From Planctomycetaceae bacterium (GTDB taxonomy: Bacteria > Planctomycetota > SZUA-567), in NCBI GenBank assembly GCA_021203245.1, contig JAJQBO010000203.1, positions 1 to 64,000 on the forward strand: DNA of 64,000 bases, in the 5' to 3' direction. Shown here piece by piece: positions 17,967 through 27,651 of this stretch. The notes beneath the pieces were generated by a model, which ran no database searches, had not been told where the DNA came from, and saw only the letters and a list, made by a program, of their open reading frames with translations. The position numbers were made by a program, and so were the translations under genes. How positions within the stretch are numbered: the first letter of the stretch is position 1; the number at the start of each line of letters is the position of its first letter.

Positions 17967-18815
17967 ATGGCGGCAAAGATCCTGGCGATCATGAACCAGA
18001 AGGGTGGGGTGGGGAAAACTACCACCACCGTGAACCTCGGGGCTGTCCTGGCCCAGGAGCACGGCCGCAAGGTTCTGCTGGTCGACCTCGATCCACAGGC
18101 CAACATGTCGGACCACATCGGCCTCGACCCGAACCTGACCGAGCAATCGGTCTACAACGTGATTGTCGACAATGTCGACCCGCGCCAGGTCATCCGCCGC
18201 GTCCACGGCATGGCGGCCTTGCCGGCCAACCTCGATTTGTCGGGCGCGGAAGTGGAACTCGCCGGGACCGACGGCTGGAGCTCCCGCCTCCGCGACGCGC
18301 TCGCGGCGGTCAGGGACGATTACGATTTTATCCTGATGGACTGCCCGCCCAGCCTCGGCGTCCTCACCGTCTCCGGGCTTGCCGCCGCCGACACGGTACT
18401 GGTGGCGATGGAGGCCGAATACCTGGCGCTCCGAGGCATCAGCCAGTTGGTCGGCACGGTGCACAAGGTTTCGGAGTCATTGAATCCCGGCCTTGAAGTC
18501 GGCGGCGTGCTGTTCTGCATGTTCGACGGCAGGACCACCCTGGCCCGAGAGGTGCGCGACGAAGTGGAGCGGTTTTTCCCAGGCAAGGTCTTCCGGACGG
18601 CGGTGCGCAAGAATGTCCGTCTCGCCGAAGCGCCCAGTCGCGGCCTGACCATCCTCGAATATGAGCCGTCCTGCGCCGGCGCGGACGATTACCGCGAGGT
18701 GGCGCGCGAATTTGTCGAACGCTTCGACCCGGAAATAGTCGATGCCGAAGGCGACATCATGGCGGCGGTGCCGGTGATTATTAAGGATAGTGAGCAGGTT
18801 TCCTTGAATAATTGA
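17967..18815 (+). CDS. ParA/Soj-family ATPase
   Basis: KGGVGKTTTTVNLGAVLA deviant Walker A, VDLDPQANMSDHIG, DYDFILMDCPPSLGVLT. Confidence 0.9.
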   Translation: MAAKILAIMNQKGGVGKTTTTVNLGAVLAQEHGRKVLLVDLDPQANMSDHIGLDPNLTEQSVYNVIVDNVDPRQVIRRVHGMAALPANLDLSGAEVELAGTDGWSSRLRDALAAVRDDYDFILMDCPPSLGVLTVSGLAAADTVLVAMEAEYLALRGISQLVGTVHKVSESLNPGLEVGGVLFCMFDGRTTLAREVRDEVERFFPGKVFRTAVRKNVRLAEAPSRGLTILEYEPSCAGADDYREVAREFVERFDPEIVDAEGDIMAAVPVIIKDSEQVSLNN

Positions 18816-18829
18816 GGATTATGATTTTT

Positions 18830-18960
18830 GAATTCACAATGCACAATTCATAATTCACAATGATTATACAATGACACAATTATGCAATTTTACGATGGCG
18901 CATTATGAATTGTTCCACTGCTCAATAATTGTGAATTGTGAATTATAAATTGTGAATTGA
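18830..18960. repeat. Family B AT-rich heptamer inverted element, copy 2
   Basis: attcacaatgcacaattcataattcacaat ... aattgtgaattgtgaattataaattgtgaattga. Confidence 0.85.
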
Positions 18961-19028
18961 GGTTCTGGCGTCGCGTGGCGACGTCCTTTTTTTGTCAATC
19001 CCGTTTTGCTAACGTGCGGGGAGCGTGT

Positions 19029-21875
19029 ATGTACCCAGTGGTGGTGGCAATTGACTTGGAAACAACCGGTGCGGATCCGTACCACGACCGCATCATCGAG
19101 GTCGGGGCGTTGGTTATCGAGGACGGCGTGCCGACCCGCGAATTTTCCCAGCTTATCAACCCGGAACGGCCGCTGTCCGCCGCCATCATCAAGCTGACCG
19201 GCATCACCCAGGACATGCTCGACAGCGCCCGCGATTCGGCGTCGGTGCTCGAGGAGTTCCTCGAGTTCCTGCCCGAAGGCGCGCTGTGCATCGCCCATAA
19301 CGCCGCCTTTGACAGGCAGTTTCTCCGCACCGCGACAAAGGAACGCTTCCGTCATCCCGTTCTCGACACGGTCGAACTGTCCCGTATCTGCTTTCCGCAT
19401 CTGCCAAGCCACAGCCTGGCCGTGTTGACCGAGGTGTTCGATTTTTCCTGCGAAAAGTCGTCCCACCGTGCGTTGGCGGACTGCGAAACGCTGGCGCAAC
19501 TCTGGGCCGCCATCCTCGAGCGCGCCCGCGAAATTCCCCTCGCCGCCATCGGCGAGATGAACCGCCTTCTCGCCACCAACGCGCGCCATCCCTACCGGGA
19601 ATTCTTCGCCAAACTGGCGCAGGAGCGCCTGTCCTCCGGCCTTGGCCACGAGACCGACTACGGCAGCCTGTTCCCGGTGCGGCGTCCGTTCCAGCCGCGC
19701 ACGCCCATCGACGGGGAAGGGGAGTTCTCGCCCATCGACAAGGATGAGGTCAAGGGCTGGTTCGCCGCCGCCGGCGCGTTCGCCCAGGCCTTCCCGGGCT
19801 ATGAAAACCGCGACGGCCAGATGGAGATGGCCGAGCGGGTCACCGAATCCTTCAACACCGGCAAGCACCTGATGGTCGAGGCCGGGACAGGCATCGGCAA
19901 GAGCCTCGCCTATCTCGCCCCGGCTGTCCGCTTCGCCGTCTCGAACGACACACCGGTCATCGTCTCGACCAACACGAAGAATCTCCAGGCGCAGTTGTTC
20001 GAAAAAGACCTACCGCTGCTGCGAAAAGCCCTCGACATCGACTTCAAGGCCGCGCTCCTCAAGGGGCGGCGGAACTATCTGTGCCTGCGAAAGCTCCTCT
20101 ATCTTCTCGACCAGATGGAGACCGAGCTGGACGCCGACGACCGCATGCGGCTGTTGAACATCCTGCCGTGGGCGGCGTGGTCTGACACGGGTGACATTAC
20201 GGAAAACATCGTCGCCGGGCGGCCCCACTTCGCGCCCTTGTGGGCGAAGCTGTCGACCGTGGGCGACGAGTGCATGGGCCGGGGCTGCAAGCGCTTCCGC
20301 CAGTGTTTTGTCTGGCGCGCCCGGGCCGAGGCCCAGGACGCCGACGTGGTCGTGGCGAACCATTCCCTCGTTTTCGCGGAACTCGGGTCGAAAAGCCCGG
20401 CCTTGCCCGACCACCGCCACATGGTTTTTGACGAAGCGCACAACCTCGAGGACGCGGCCACCAACCACCTGGCGGTCGAACTCACGCCGACGCGTATCAT
20501 CACCGCCGTCAACCGGCTGCACCGCTCCGGCAGGAAAGGCGCAACCGGCCTGATGTCGTCGATGGAAAAAAGTTATGCCGTCGTGGCGGGCACGGTGCCG
20601 GATTTGGCCGAGATGGCGTTCCGCCGTATCGAGGAAATACGCCAGGCGGTGACCGAGACGCACGAGTGCATTCCGCCCTTTTTCCACGCCATCGAGGCGG
20701 CGTTGTCGTCCCGGAAGCAAGGCGAGTCCTGCCGCTACCGCGCCGACGACAAGCGCCCGGCGATCTGGGAACCGGTGGAAGCGGCGGAAAAGGACCTCTT
20801 TGCCGCGCTGGCCGGGGTGCTGCACGGCGTCGAAGGGCTGGTCGGCGTCACCCGCGAACTCGAGGAAAACACCATTCCCTACCAGATGGAGTTTATCCGC
20901 GAGCTGGAGGCGGCGACGTCGTGGATTCGCGAAATCACCGAAGACGCCACCTTCATTCTCCAGGGTGCGTCCAACGAGTACGTCTATTGGCTCGAACGCA
21001 CCGGTTCGAAATCGGGGCAGGTCCGCGCCGTCGCCGCGCCGGTCGCGGTGGGGCCGCTCCTGTTCGATCAGCTCTACCAGATGAAGCGGTCGCTCGTCTT
21101 CTGCTCCGCCACGATGACGGTGCGGAACCGGTTCGACTTTTTGGCGCGCCGTCTCGGCATCGGCCTGATTCCGCCCGAGCGTCTCGTCACCTTCAACGCC
21201 GGCACGCCCTATGATTACCGCCACCAGTGCCTGGTCGCCGCGCCGGTGTTCCTGCCCGAGCCGGGCGCGCGCGACGGCGATTATGCGGCCGAACTCGCCG
21301 CCTTTCTCTCGGAAGTATTCCGCCGCACCGACGGCCGCGCCATGACCCTGTTCACGAGTTACGACATGCTTTCGCGCGTCGCCGATGTGCTCGAAAAGGA
21401 TTTTGTCGGGGACGGCATCACGCTGCTGGCGCAAGGGAGATCGGGGTCGCGCGAAAACATTACGTCGATTTTCAAACGCGGCAACCGCAGCGTCTTGTTG
21501 GGGATGCATTCCTTCTGGGAAGGGGTCGACGTCCAGGGGGACGCCTTGTCGTGCCTTGCCATCGCCAGGCTGCCGTTCGGGGTGCAGACAGACCCGATTA
21601 TCGAGGCGCGCTGCGAAAAGGTCGAGGCGGACGGCGGCAACGCCTTTATGGAGTATTCGCTCCCGTCGGCGGTTATCCGTTTCCGCCAGGGCTTCGGCCG
21701 CCTCATCCGGTCGCAGACCGACCGGGGCGTCGCCATTATCGCCGACCGCCGCGTCGTCGTGAAGCGTTACGGCCAATGGTTCCGCGACTCGATCCCGTGC
21801 CCGACGGAAACGTATTCCGACCGGGAGAAGCTGCTGGACGACATTGAGGACTTCCTTGCCGTAAAGGACAGATAA
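19029..21875 (+). CDS. dinG: DinG-type helicase with N-terminal DnaQ-like 3'-5' exonuclease domain
   Basis: DLETTGADPYHDRIIEVGA exonuclease motif; EAGTGIGKSLAYLAP, FeS-type cysteines, MVFDEAHN, GSREN...HSFWEGVDVQGD. Confidence 0.9.
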   Translation: MYPVVVAIDLETTGADPYHDRIIEVGALVIEDGVPTREFSQLINPERPLSAAIIKLTGITQDMLDSARDSASVLEEFLEFLPEGALCIAHNAAFDRQFLRTATKERFRHPVLDTVELSRICFPHLPSHSLAVLTEVFDFSCEKSSHRALADCETLAQLWAAILERAREIPLAAIGEMNRLLATNARHPYREFFAKLAQERLSSGLGHETDYGSLFPVRRPFQPRTPIDGEGEFSPIDKDEVKGWFAAAGAFAQAFPGYENRDGQMEMAERVTESFNTGKHLMVEAGTGIGKSLAYLAPAVRFAVSNDTPVIVSTNTKNLQAQLFEKDLPLLRKALDIDFKAALLKGRRNYLCLRKLLYLLDQMETELDADDRMRLLNILPWAAWSDTGDITENIVAGRPHFAPLWAKLSTVGDECMGRGCKRFRQCFVWRARAEAQDADVVVANHSLVFAELGSKSPALPDHRHMVFDEAHNLEDAATNHLAVELTPTRIITAVNRLHRSGRKGATGLMSSMEKSYAVVAGTVPDLAEMAFRRIEEIRQAVTETHECIPPFFHAIEAALSSRKQGESCRYRADDKRPAIWEPVEAAEKDLFAALAGVLHGVEGLVGVTRELEENTIPYQMEFIRELEAATSWIREITEDATFILQGASNEYVYWLERTGSKSGQVRAVAAPVAVGPLLFDQLYQMKRSLVFCSATMTVRNRFDFLARRLGIGLIPPERLVTFNAGTPYDYRHQCLVAAPVFLPEPGARDGDYAAELAAFLSEVFRRTDGRAMTLFTSYDMLSRVADVLEKDFVGDGITLLAQGRSGSRENITSIFKRGNRSVLLGMHSFWEGVDVQGDALSCLAIARLPFGVQTDPIIEARCEKVEADGGNAFMEYSLPSAVIRFRQGFGRLIRSQTDRGVAIIADRRVVVKRYGQWFRDSIPCPTETYSDREKLLDDIEDFLAVKDR

Positions 21876-21899
21876 TATTGCGGCCAAAAACCCGTTTCT

Positions 21900-22024
21900 T
21901 GAATGCATAATTCACAATGCATAATTATGCACCAATGAAACAATGCACAATGGCCTGAGAAGAATTGTGAAGTATAGAATTATCTAATAATTGTGAATTA
22001 TGAATTGTGAATTGTGAATTGAAC
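21900..22024. repeat. Family B AT-rich heptamer inverted element, copy 3
   Basis: gcataattcacaatgcataattatgc ... aattgtgaattatgaattgtgaattgtgaattga. Confidence 0.85.
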
Positions 22025-22042
22025 TAGAACTGGATTGAAACA

Positions 22043-23902
22043 ATGCAGCAGGAAATCGCCGACCTCAGAAACATCGCCATCATCGCCCACGTCGATCACG
22101 GCAAAACCACCCTCGTTGACGCCCTCCTTCGCCAATGCCACGTGTTCAGGCAGAATCAGGACGTAGCCGACTGCGTCATGGACTCGAACGCCATCGAACG
22201 CGAACGCGGCATCACCATCTTTTCGAAAAACGCCGCCATCAACTATGAAGGCGTGCGCATCAACGTCATCGACACGCCCGGCCACGCCGACTTCGGCGGC
22301 GAGGTCGAACGCGTCCTCGATATGGCCGACGGCGTGCTCCTCCTCGTCGACGCCTTCGACGGCCCCATGCCGCAGACCCGGTTTGTGCTCCGGAAAGCGC
22401 TCCAGGCCGGCCTCAAGCCCCTGGTCGTCGTCAACAAAATCGACCGCCCGGGCGCGCGCGCCCACGAGGTGCTGGACGAAGTGTTCGAACTCTTCCTGCA
22501 ATTGGACGCGAACGAAGAACAGCTCGACTTCCCCGTCATCTACGCCTCCGGCCGCCAGGGCATCGCCAAGGCCGAAATGGAGGACGACTCGAATGACTGC
22601 CGCCCGCTCCTGGACGCTATCCTGAAGTACATCCCCGCGCCGGTCGCCGACCGGGACGGTCCCTTGCAGATGCAGGTCGCGGCCATCGATTACAACGACT
22701 ATGTCGGCCGTATCGCCATCGGCCGCGTCAACCGTGGCGCGGTGCGGGAAAAGTCGGAAGTCACCATCATGCTCCGGGACGGTGGCCAGCGCACCGGCCG
22801 CATCGAAAACATCCAGATTTTCGACGGCATCGGCAAGGCTTCCGTAAAGGATGTCCTGGCCGGCGACATCGCGCTGGTCACAGGCATTTCCGACATCGGC
22901 ATCTACGACACCATCGCCGACCCGGCCGCGTCCGAGGCCCTGCCGGTGATTGAAATCGACGAACCCACGCTCACGATGGAGTTCAAGGCCAACGACAGCC
23001 CGTTCCTCGGCCGCGAAGGCCAGTTCGTCACCAGCCGCCACCTGAAGGAACGCCTGGACCGCGAACTCCGTTCCAACATTGCGCTCCGCATGGAGCCGAC
23101 CCCGGACGGCTTCCTCGTCGGCGGTCGCGGCCTGTTGCACCTTGGCATCGTCATCGAGACGATGCGCCGCGAAGGCTACGAGTTCTCCGTCGGCAGGCCG
23201 AACGTGGTCTACCGCGAGATCAACGGGCAAAAGCACGAGCCGGTCGAGGCCCTTTCCGTCGACGTCCCCGAGGACGTCAGCGGCAAGGTGATGGAACTGG
23301 TGGGCGCGCGCAAGGGCGAACTCGAGAAAATCGAACACCGGAATGGCGGCCTGCACCTGTCGTTCAAGATACCGAGCCGCGGCCTCATCGGCCTCCGGAG
23401 CCGCCTCCTCACCGCCACCCGGGGCGAGGCGGTTATGCACCACGTCTTCTGGGACTACGAACCGTTTAAAGGCGAGGTCCCCGGCCGCGCCAACGGCGTC
23501 CTCGTCTCGTCGTCACAAGGCAAGGCCACGGCGTACGCCCTGGACGGGTTGCAGCTTCGCGGCCAGTTCTTCATTCATCCGCAGACCGACGTCTACGAAG
23601 GCATGATCGTGGGCGAGAACTCCCGCCCCGACGACCTGGACGTTAATGTCTGCCGCGAGAAAAAGCTGACGAACGTCCGCGCCTCCGGCTCGCACGACAA
23701 GAACGCCGATCTCGCGCCGCCCAGGGAATTCTCGCTCGAGGCCGCGCTCGAATATCTGGAAGACGACGAACTCCTCGAAGTCACCCCCGTCTCGCTACGG
23801 CTCCGCAAGCGCGTTCGCACCGAGAACGAGCGCCGCAAGCAGGAGCGGGTCATCCGCCTCGCCGCCAAGGAAGCGGCCCGCGAGGCGAGCGCGGAGGCAT
23901 AA
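22043..23902 (+). CDS. typA: Ribosome-associated GTPase TypA/BipA
   Basis: AHVDHGKTTLVDALL, ERGITIFSKNAAINYEGVRINVIDTPGHADFGGEVERVL, GLIGLRSRLLTATRGEAVMHHVF. Confidence 0.96.
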   Translation: MQQEIADLRNIAIIAHVDHGKTTLVDALLRQCHVFRQNQDVADCVMDSNAIERERGITIFSKNAAINYEGVRINVIDTPGHADFGGEVERVLDMADGVLLLVDAFDGPMPQTRFVLRKALQAGLKPLVVVNKIDRPGARAHEVLDEVFELFLQLDANEEQLDFPVIYASGRQGIAKAEMEDDSNDCRPLLDAILKYIPAPVADRDGPLQMQVAAIDYNDYVGRIAIGRVNRGAVREKSEVTIMLRDGGQRTGRIENIQIFDGIGKASVKDVLAGDIALVTGISDIGIYDTIADPAASEALPVIEIDEPTLTMEFKANDSPFLGREGQFVTSRHLKERLDRELRSNIALRMEPTPDGFLVGGRGLLHLGIVIETMRREGYEFSVGRPNVVYREINGQKHEPVEALSVDVPEDVSGKVMELVGARKGELEKIEHRNGGLHLSFKIPSRGLIGLRSRLLTATRGEAVMHHVFWDYEPFKGEVPGRANGVLVSSSQGKATAYALDGLQLRGQFFIHPQTDVYEGMIVGENSRPDDLDVNVCREKKLTNVRASGSHDKNADLAPPREFSLEAALEYLEDDELLEVTPVSLRLRKRVRTENERRKQERVIRLAAKEAAREASAEA

Positions 23903-24034
23903 CGGCGCGCTGGCGGCGGGGAAAACGGCCCTGTTTTCCCCGCGCCTCTTGCGTCACCCCGGGTAAGGCTTATAATCAACCATGGACGGAAGTTAAGGCG
24001 ATGTAACGCCTCTACCCTGGAAAAAGCGAGGATC

Positions 24035-24571
24035 ATGGCTTTCGGCTGGACTCTCCTTCTCATCTTCCTCGCCCGGTGCACCGACGTGACCTTGGGGGTC
24101 TTCCGCATCCTCATGGTGGTGAAGGGGAGGAAGCTGGTGGCGGCCGGCCTCGGCTTTTTCGAGGTCATGGTGTTCATTTCGGTCATGAACGTCGTCCTGG
24201 GCGGCGGCAAATCGCTGACCATTTACGAACTCCTCGCCTACTGCAGCGGTTTCGCCGCCGGTAACATCGTCGGGTCCTTTCTCGAGAGCAAACTCACCGA
24301 CGCCTACGTCATCGCCGAACTTATCGCCGAGCAGAACGAACGCTCCGATGATCTTATCGCCAAGCTGCGCGAAACCGGCTTCGGCACCACGGTCATTCAC
24401 GCCGAGGGCCGCAGCGGCGCGCGGCTGGTCATCAAGGTGATTTGTTCGCGCAAGCATTCGACCACGGTCAAGAAGATCGCCGACGATCACGGCGCGTTCC
24501 TCTATATCGCCGATATCAAGGGGGTGTCTGGCGGATACTTCACCGGCGGCGCAAATCTCAAGCGGAAGTAG
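24035..24571 (+). CDS. DUF2179/DUF5698 (UPF0316-like) membrane protein
   Basis: Three TM-like segments then DUF2179-like KVICSRKHSTTVKKIADDHGAFLYIADIKGVSGGYF. Confidence 0.75.
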   Translation: MAFGWTLLLIFLARCTDVTLGVFRILMVVKGRKLVAAGLGFFEVMVFISVMNVVLGGGKSLTIYELLAYCSGFAAGNIVGSFLESKLTDAYVIAELIAEQNERSDDLIAKLRETGFGTTVIHAEGRSGARLVIKVICSRKHSTTVKKIADDHGAFLYIADIKGVSGGYFTGGANLKRK

Positions 24572-24617
24572 GGCGACAGCCCCCGGGAGGCGGGAAGCCG
24601 TTTTGGATCAACAACCC

Positions 24618-26129
24618 ATGGCAACCTCAACAAAACCAACCCGACGCCTCCGCGCCTGGCCTGCCGTCGTCTGGCCGCTGGGCGCGACCTTCCTGTTCCT
24701 CGGCGGCGCCATCCTCTTTATCAACAAGGTCGGTTCCGATCAGCAAAAAGCGGACGCCGCCGCCCTGCGGCTGGAGAGTTACGCCCGCCTCGAGGCGGGC
24801 GACCTGGCCACCCGTGCCCGCTCCCTTGCCCACCTGTTTGTCGAGTCCCGCCTGCAAAGCCGGGCCGAACAGGAAAAGAACAGCCACCTCCTCGTCCGGG
24901 GCGTCATGGACGGCGTCCAGCGCGTGCTCGGCGCCGGACTGGAAAAGTCGCGGAGCGCGTCGACGCTCCGGGACGTGGGCGAATTTCCCACCGGCTTCGA
25001 GGGCCTGCGGGTCTATCTTGAACTGGCCGGCGCGGGCGACCGGAACGGCAACGCGGCCCTGACGGCGCTCAGGGCCTGCGCGCCCGAACTGGCCGAACTG
25101 CTCCCGCCCGGCTGTTCCCTCACCGTGGTCGAAAACAACTTCGAGGAACTCCTGTCCCTCGGCGGCGGGACACTGCCGGAAGATCCCCGCGTCACCAGCG
25201 TCACCCGCGAATTCATCTGGGGCGACGGCGAAGAGGGCCGCCACTGGACCCTGCAGGTATCGCTCGCGGAAAAGGACGAATACCCGTATCCCGACGCGGC
25301 CGAACTCGGCCGGCACCTGGCCGAACAGTTGGGAACCGTCCGCCTCGCCGACGCCGTCTGGCGCGGCTGGCTGGTGGACCGTTCCGGCAAGGCGGTCGGG
25401 TCGTTTCCGGCATCTCAAGCCGGGAATGCCGCCGACGCCACCCTGCCGCCGTTTGTCGACGCCTGGGACGAGTGGGTCGAGGTCGACCGCTCGCGTCTGG
25501 TATGGATGAACCGGGCCGAGAGCCTGCCGCAGGTCGGTCTTGCTCCCGCCGTGGCCGTCTCCATCGCCATGCCGCCCCCGCCGCTCGTTCCGGCCGAGGT
25601 GTTTGCGAAAGACCTCCGTTGGAGCACCTTCCTGACCGCGTTTTTACTGCTGTCCCTCGGGCTGTGGGCCTGGTTTATTCGCGCCATGATGACCGGGCGG
25701 GGCGTCGGCATGTCGTCGCGCCGCACCGTCGCCGCCCCTGGCGCTGCCGCACCGACCGAGCCGCACCCGTACCCACACAAGCGCGACATTCCCACCGCAC
25801 CGCCGCCTCTGCCGCGCAACCGCCTGGTCAGGGCCGCTCCGGCGGAACGCCCTGCCGCAGCCGATGCCGCCAGCCTGATCGTCGCCGACATCGACGACAC
25901 GGGCGAGGTGCATGTGGAGACGATTGTCCAGCCGCCGCGCGGCCCCGCCATTGTCATCCCGTCCGGTAGCCTTCAGCGCCTGCAGGAGCGCCATCGCGGC
26001 GGCAAGGGAAGGAAAGGGAGTCGCGTTCTCGATCACGCCAAGAGCAAGCTCCTCCGCGAACTCGCCGGCCGGGTCAGACCTGTGGTCGAAGGCCGCGAGC
26101 GGCCGACAGCCAAATCCGGCAAGGGGTGA
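24618..26129 (+). CDS. Hypothetical two-TM protein with cytoplasmic low-complexity region
   Basis: Two hydrophobic segments (WPLGATFLFLGGAILFI, FLTAFLLLSLGLWAWFI); downstream of an intact gene in the same direction; no family recognised. Confidence 0.6.
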   Translation: MATSTKPTRRLRAWPAVVWPLGATFLFLGGAILFINKVGSDQQKADAAALRLESYARLEAGDLATRARSLAHLFVESRLQSRAEQEKNSHLLVRGVMDGVQRVLGAGLEKSRSASTLRDVGEFPTGFEGLRVYLELAGAGDRNGNAALTALRACAPELAELLPPGCSLTVVENNFEELLSLGGGTLPEDPRVTSVTREFIWGDGEEGRHWTLQVSLAEKDEYPYPDAAELGRHLAEQLGTVRLADAVWRGWLVDRSGKAVGSFPASQAGNAADATLPPFVDAWDEWVEVDRSRLVWMNRAESLPQVGLAPAVAVSIAMPPPPLVPAEVFAKDLRWSTFLTAFLLLSLGLWAWFIRAMMTGRGVGMSSRRTVAAPGAAAPTEPHPYPHKRDIPTAPPPLPRNRLVRAAPAERPAAADAASLIVADIDDTGEVHVETIVQPPRGPAIVIPSGSLQRLQERHRGGKGRKGSRVLDHAKSKLLRELAGRVRPVVEGRERPTAKSGKG

Positions 26130-26187
26130 GATAAGGTCGGGTAACTCGGCAGGACATTTTCGCCAAATCCCTCACGCCTCCCATAAA

Positions 26188-26200
26188 CGTCACCCCGGCG
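26188..26200. repeat. Solo family A end (CGTCACCCCGGCG)
   Basis: Exact match to family A terminus, ~75 bp before copy 2. Confidence 0.5.
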
Positions 26201-26276
26201 TGCGGACCGTGCCGGCGAAATATCGTCCGCCCCGGCTGGACTCAGTTTGACCAGATCCATCCCATTTCCCTCAAAA

Positions 26277-26455
26277 CGTCACCCCGGCGGTGCAGCATCG
26301 ACCAGCGGACACGCGTGTGGTTGTGCCGGGGCAAGGGCGAATGACCCTGTGCTGCAATGGCGATTCAACATACCCTGCCGCCCACGTCCAGGCCGCCTGC
26401 CCCGGCACAACTTCCCGTTTTGGATGCAGCGGACGTTTTCTCCGCCGGGGTGACG
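26277..26455. repeat. Family A palindromic element, copy 2
   Basis: CGTCACCCCGGCG..GTTGTGCCGGGGCA..TGCCCCGGCACAAC..CGCCGGGGTGACG. Confidence 0.9.
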
Positions 26456-26579
26456 TTTGGGGGAGAATGAAGCGTATTGGTGAAACAGGCTGGAGCGAGA
26501 GGTGGTAAAAGCCAGACATGGGAAAGACCCGCTCACCACCGCGAGCGGGTCTTTTCCTATCGAAACAAAAGGCATCGTC

Positions 26580-27641
26580 TCAATTCGCCTCAGCCCCCAA
26601 CTCATTCCTGATATACCGCGCCCGCACCACATCGCGGTCGTTCGATTCCAGTTCCCGCCCTTCGATGCGCTGCAAGTGCGCCGGCTGCGTGTTCAGAAAC
26701 AACCGCTGCACCTCTTTCAGGTCAACGCCGTTGAACACGCCCATGACGACCCCGAGCCGCAACGACGACAGGTGCCGCATCGCTTCCTCACTGGACATCA
26801 GCCGTGCGTTCTGCAGCACGCCCCAGGAACGCCACACCCGGTCCTCCAGTTGCGAGCGTTCCGACGTGGCCAGTTCGGCCCGCGCCTTTTCCTCGTACTG
26901 GATGATGGCGGCAATGACCGCGTCCATGTCGTCGAGGATGTCCTGCTCGCTCCGGCCGACGGTGATTTGGTTCGATATCTGGTACAGTTCGCCGAACGCC
27001 TTGGTGCCTTCGCCGTAGAAGCCCCTGACCGCCATGCGCATCTCGTACACGGCGCGGAAAACGCGCTCGATATGCCGCGTCATAACGAGGGCGGGAAGGT
27101 GGAGCATCACGGACACGCGCAGGCCTGTCCCGACATTGGTGGGGCAGGAGGTGAGGTAGCCGTAGACCGGGCTGAAGGCGAACGGCAGCCGGTCGTTCAA
27201 CTGGTCGTCCAGCGCGTTGACGCGGTCGTAGGCTTCCTGCAGGGCCAGGCCGGACATCAGGCACTGCATCCGCAGGTGGTCTTCCTCGTTCACCATGATG
27301 GCGAGGGACGTGGCCGGGTTCACGGCGACGGCGCGCGGGCCCGAGCCGTCCGCCAGTTCGCGGCTGATCAGGTGACGTTCCATCAGGAGCCGGCGGTCGA
27401 GGGGCGCCTCTTCGTCCAGCTCGTGCCAAATATAATCCTTCCCGTCGGGAAGGCTGAGGATGGCGCTCTTGATTTCGTCGAGAATTTCCCGTCGTTCCGA
27501 CTGGTCGGGATGGGTCGGGAAGCGGCGGTTGTCGAGGTTCCGGGCCAGCCGCACCCGGGTGGTGACGGCGATGCCGGAATGCGGTCCGTCGGACGCCATC
27601 CACTGGCCGCCGTCTTCGAATATGCGCTTGTTGATTTCCAT
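26580..27641 (-). CDS. mcsB: Protein arginine kinase McsB-like (phosphagen kinase fold)
   Basis: VTTRVRLARNLDNRRFP, NEEDHLRMQCL, YLTSCPTNVGTGLRVSVMLHLP. Confidence 0.92.
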   Translation of the reverse strand: MEINKRIFEDGGQWMASDGPHSGIAVTTRVRLARNLDNRRFPTHPDQSERREILDEIKSAILSLPDGKDYIWHELDEEAPLDRRLLMERHLISRELADGSGPRAVAVNPATSLAIMVNEEDHLRMQCLMSGLALQEAYDRVNALDDQLNDRLPFAFSPVYGYLTSCPTNVGTGLRVSVMLHLPALVMTRHIERVFRAVYEMRMAVRGFYGEGTKAFGELYQISNQITVGRSEQDILDDMDAVIAAIIQYEEKARAELATSERSQLEDRVWRSWGVLQNARLMSSEEAMRHLSSLRLGVVMGVFNGVDLKEVQRLFLNTQPAHLQRIEGRELESNDRDVVRARYIRNELGAEAN

Positions 27642-27651
27642 TGATCCCTCG

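Noticed and set aside
18830-18960. Repeated heptamers considered as a CRISPR array
   Set aside because: Units are 7 bp, degenerate and inverted, with no regular unique spacers and no cas genes.
19029-21875. Exonuclease-helicase fusion considered as a novel defence nuclease
   Set aside because: DnaQ-DinG fusions are an established DinG architecture; no defence neighbours.
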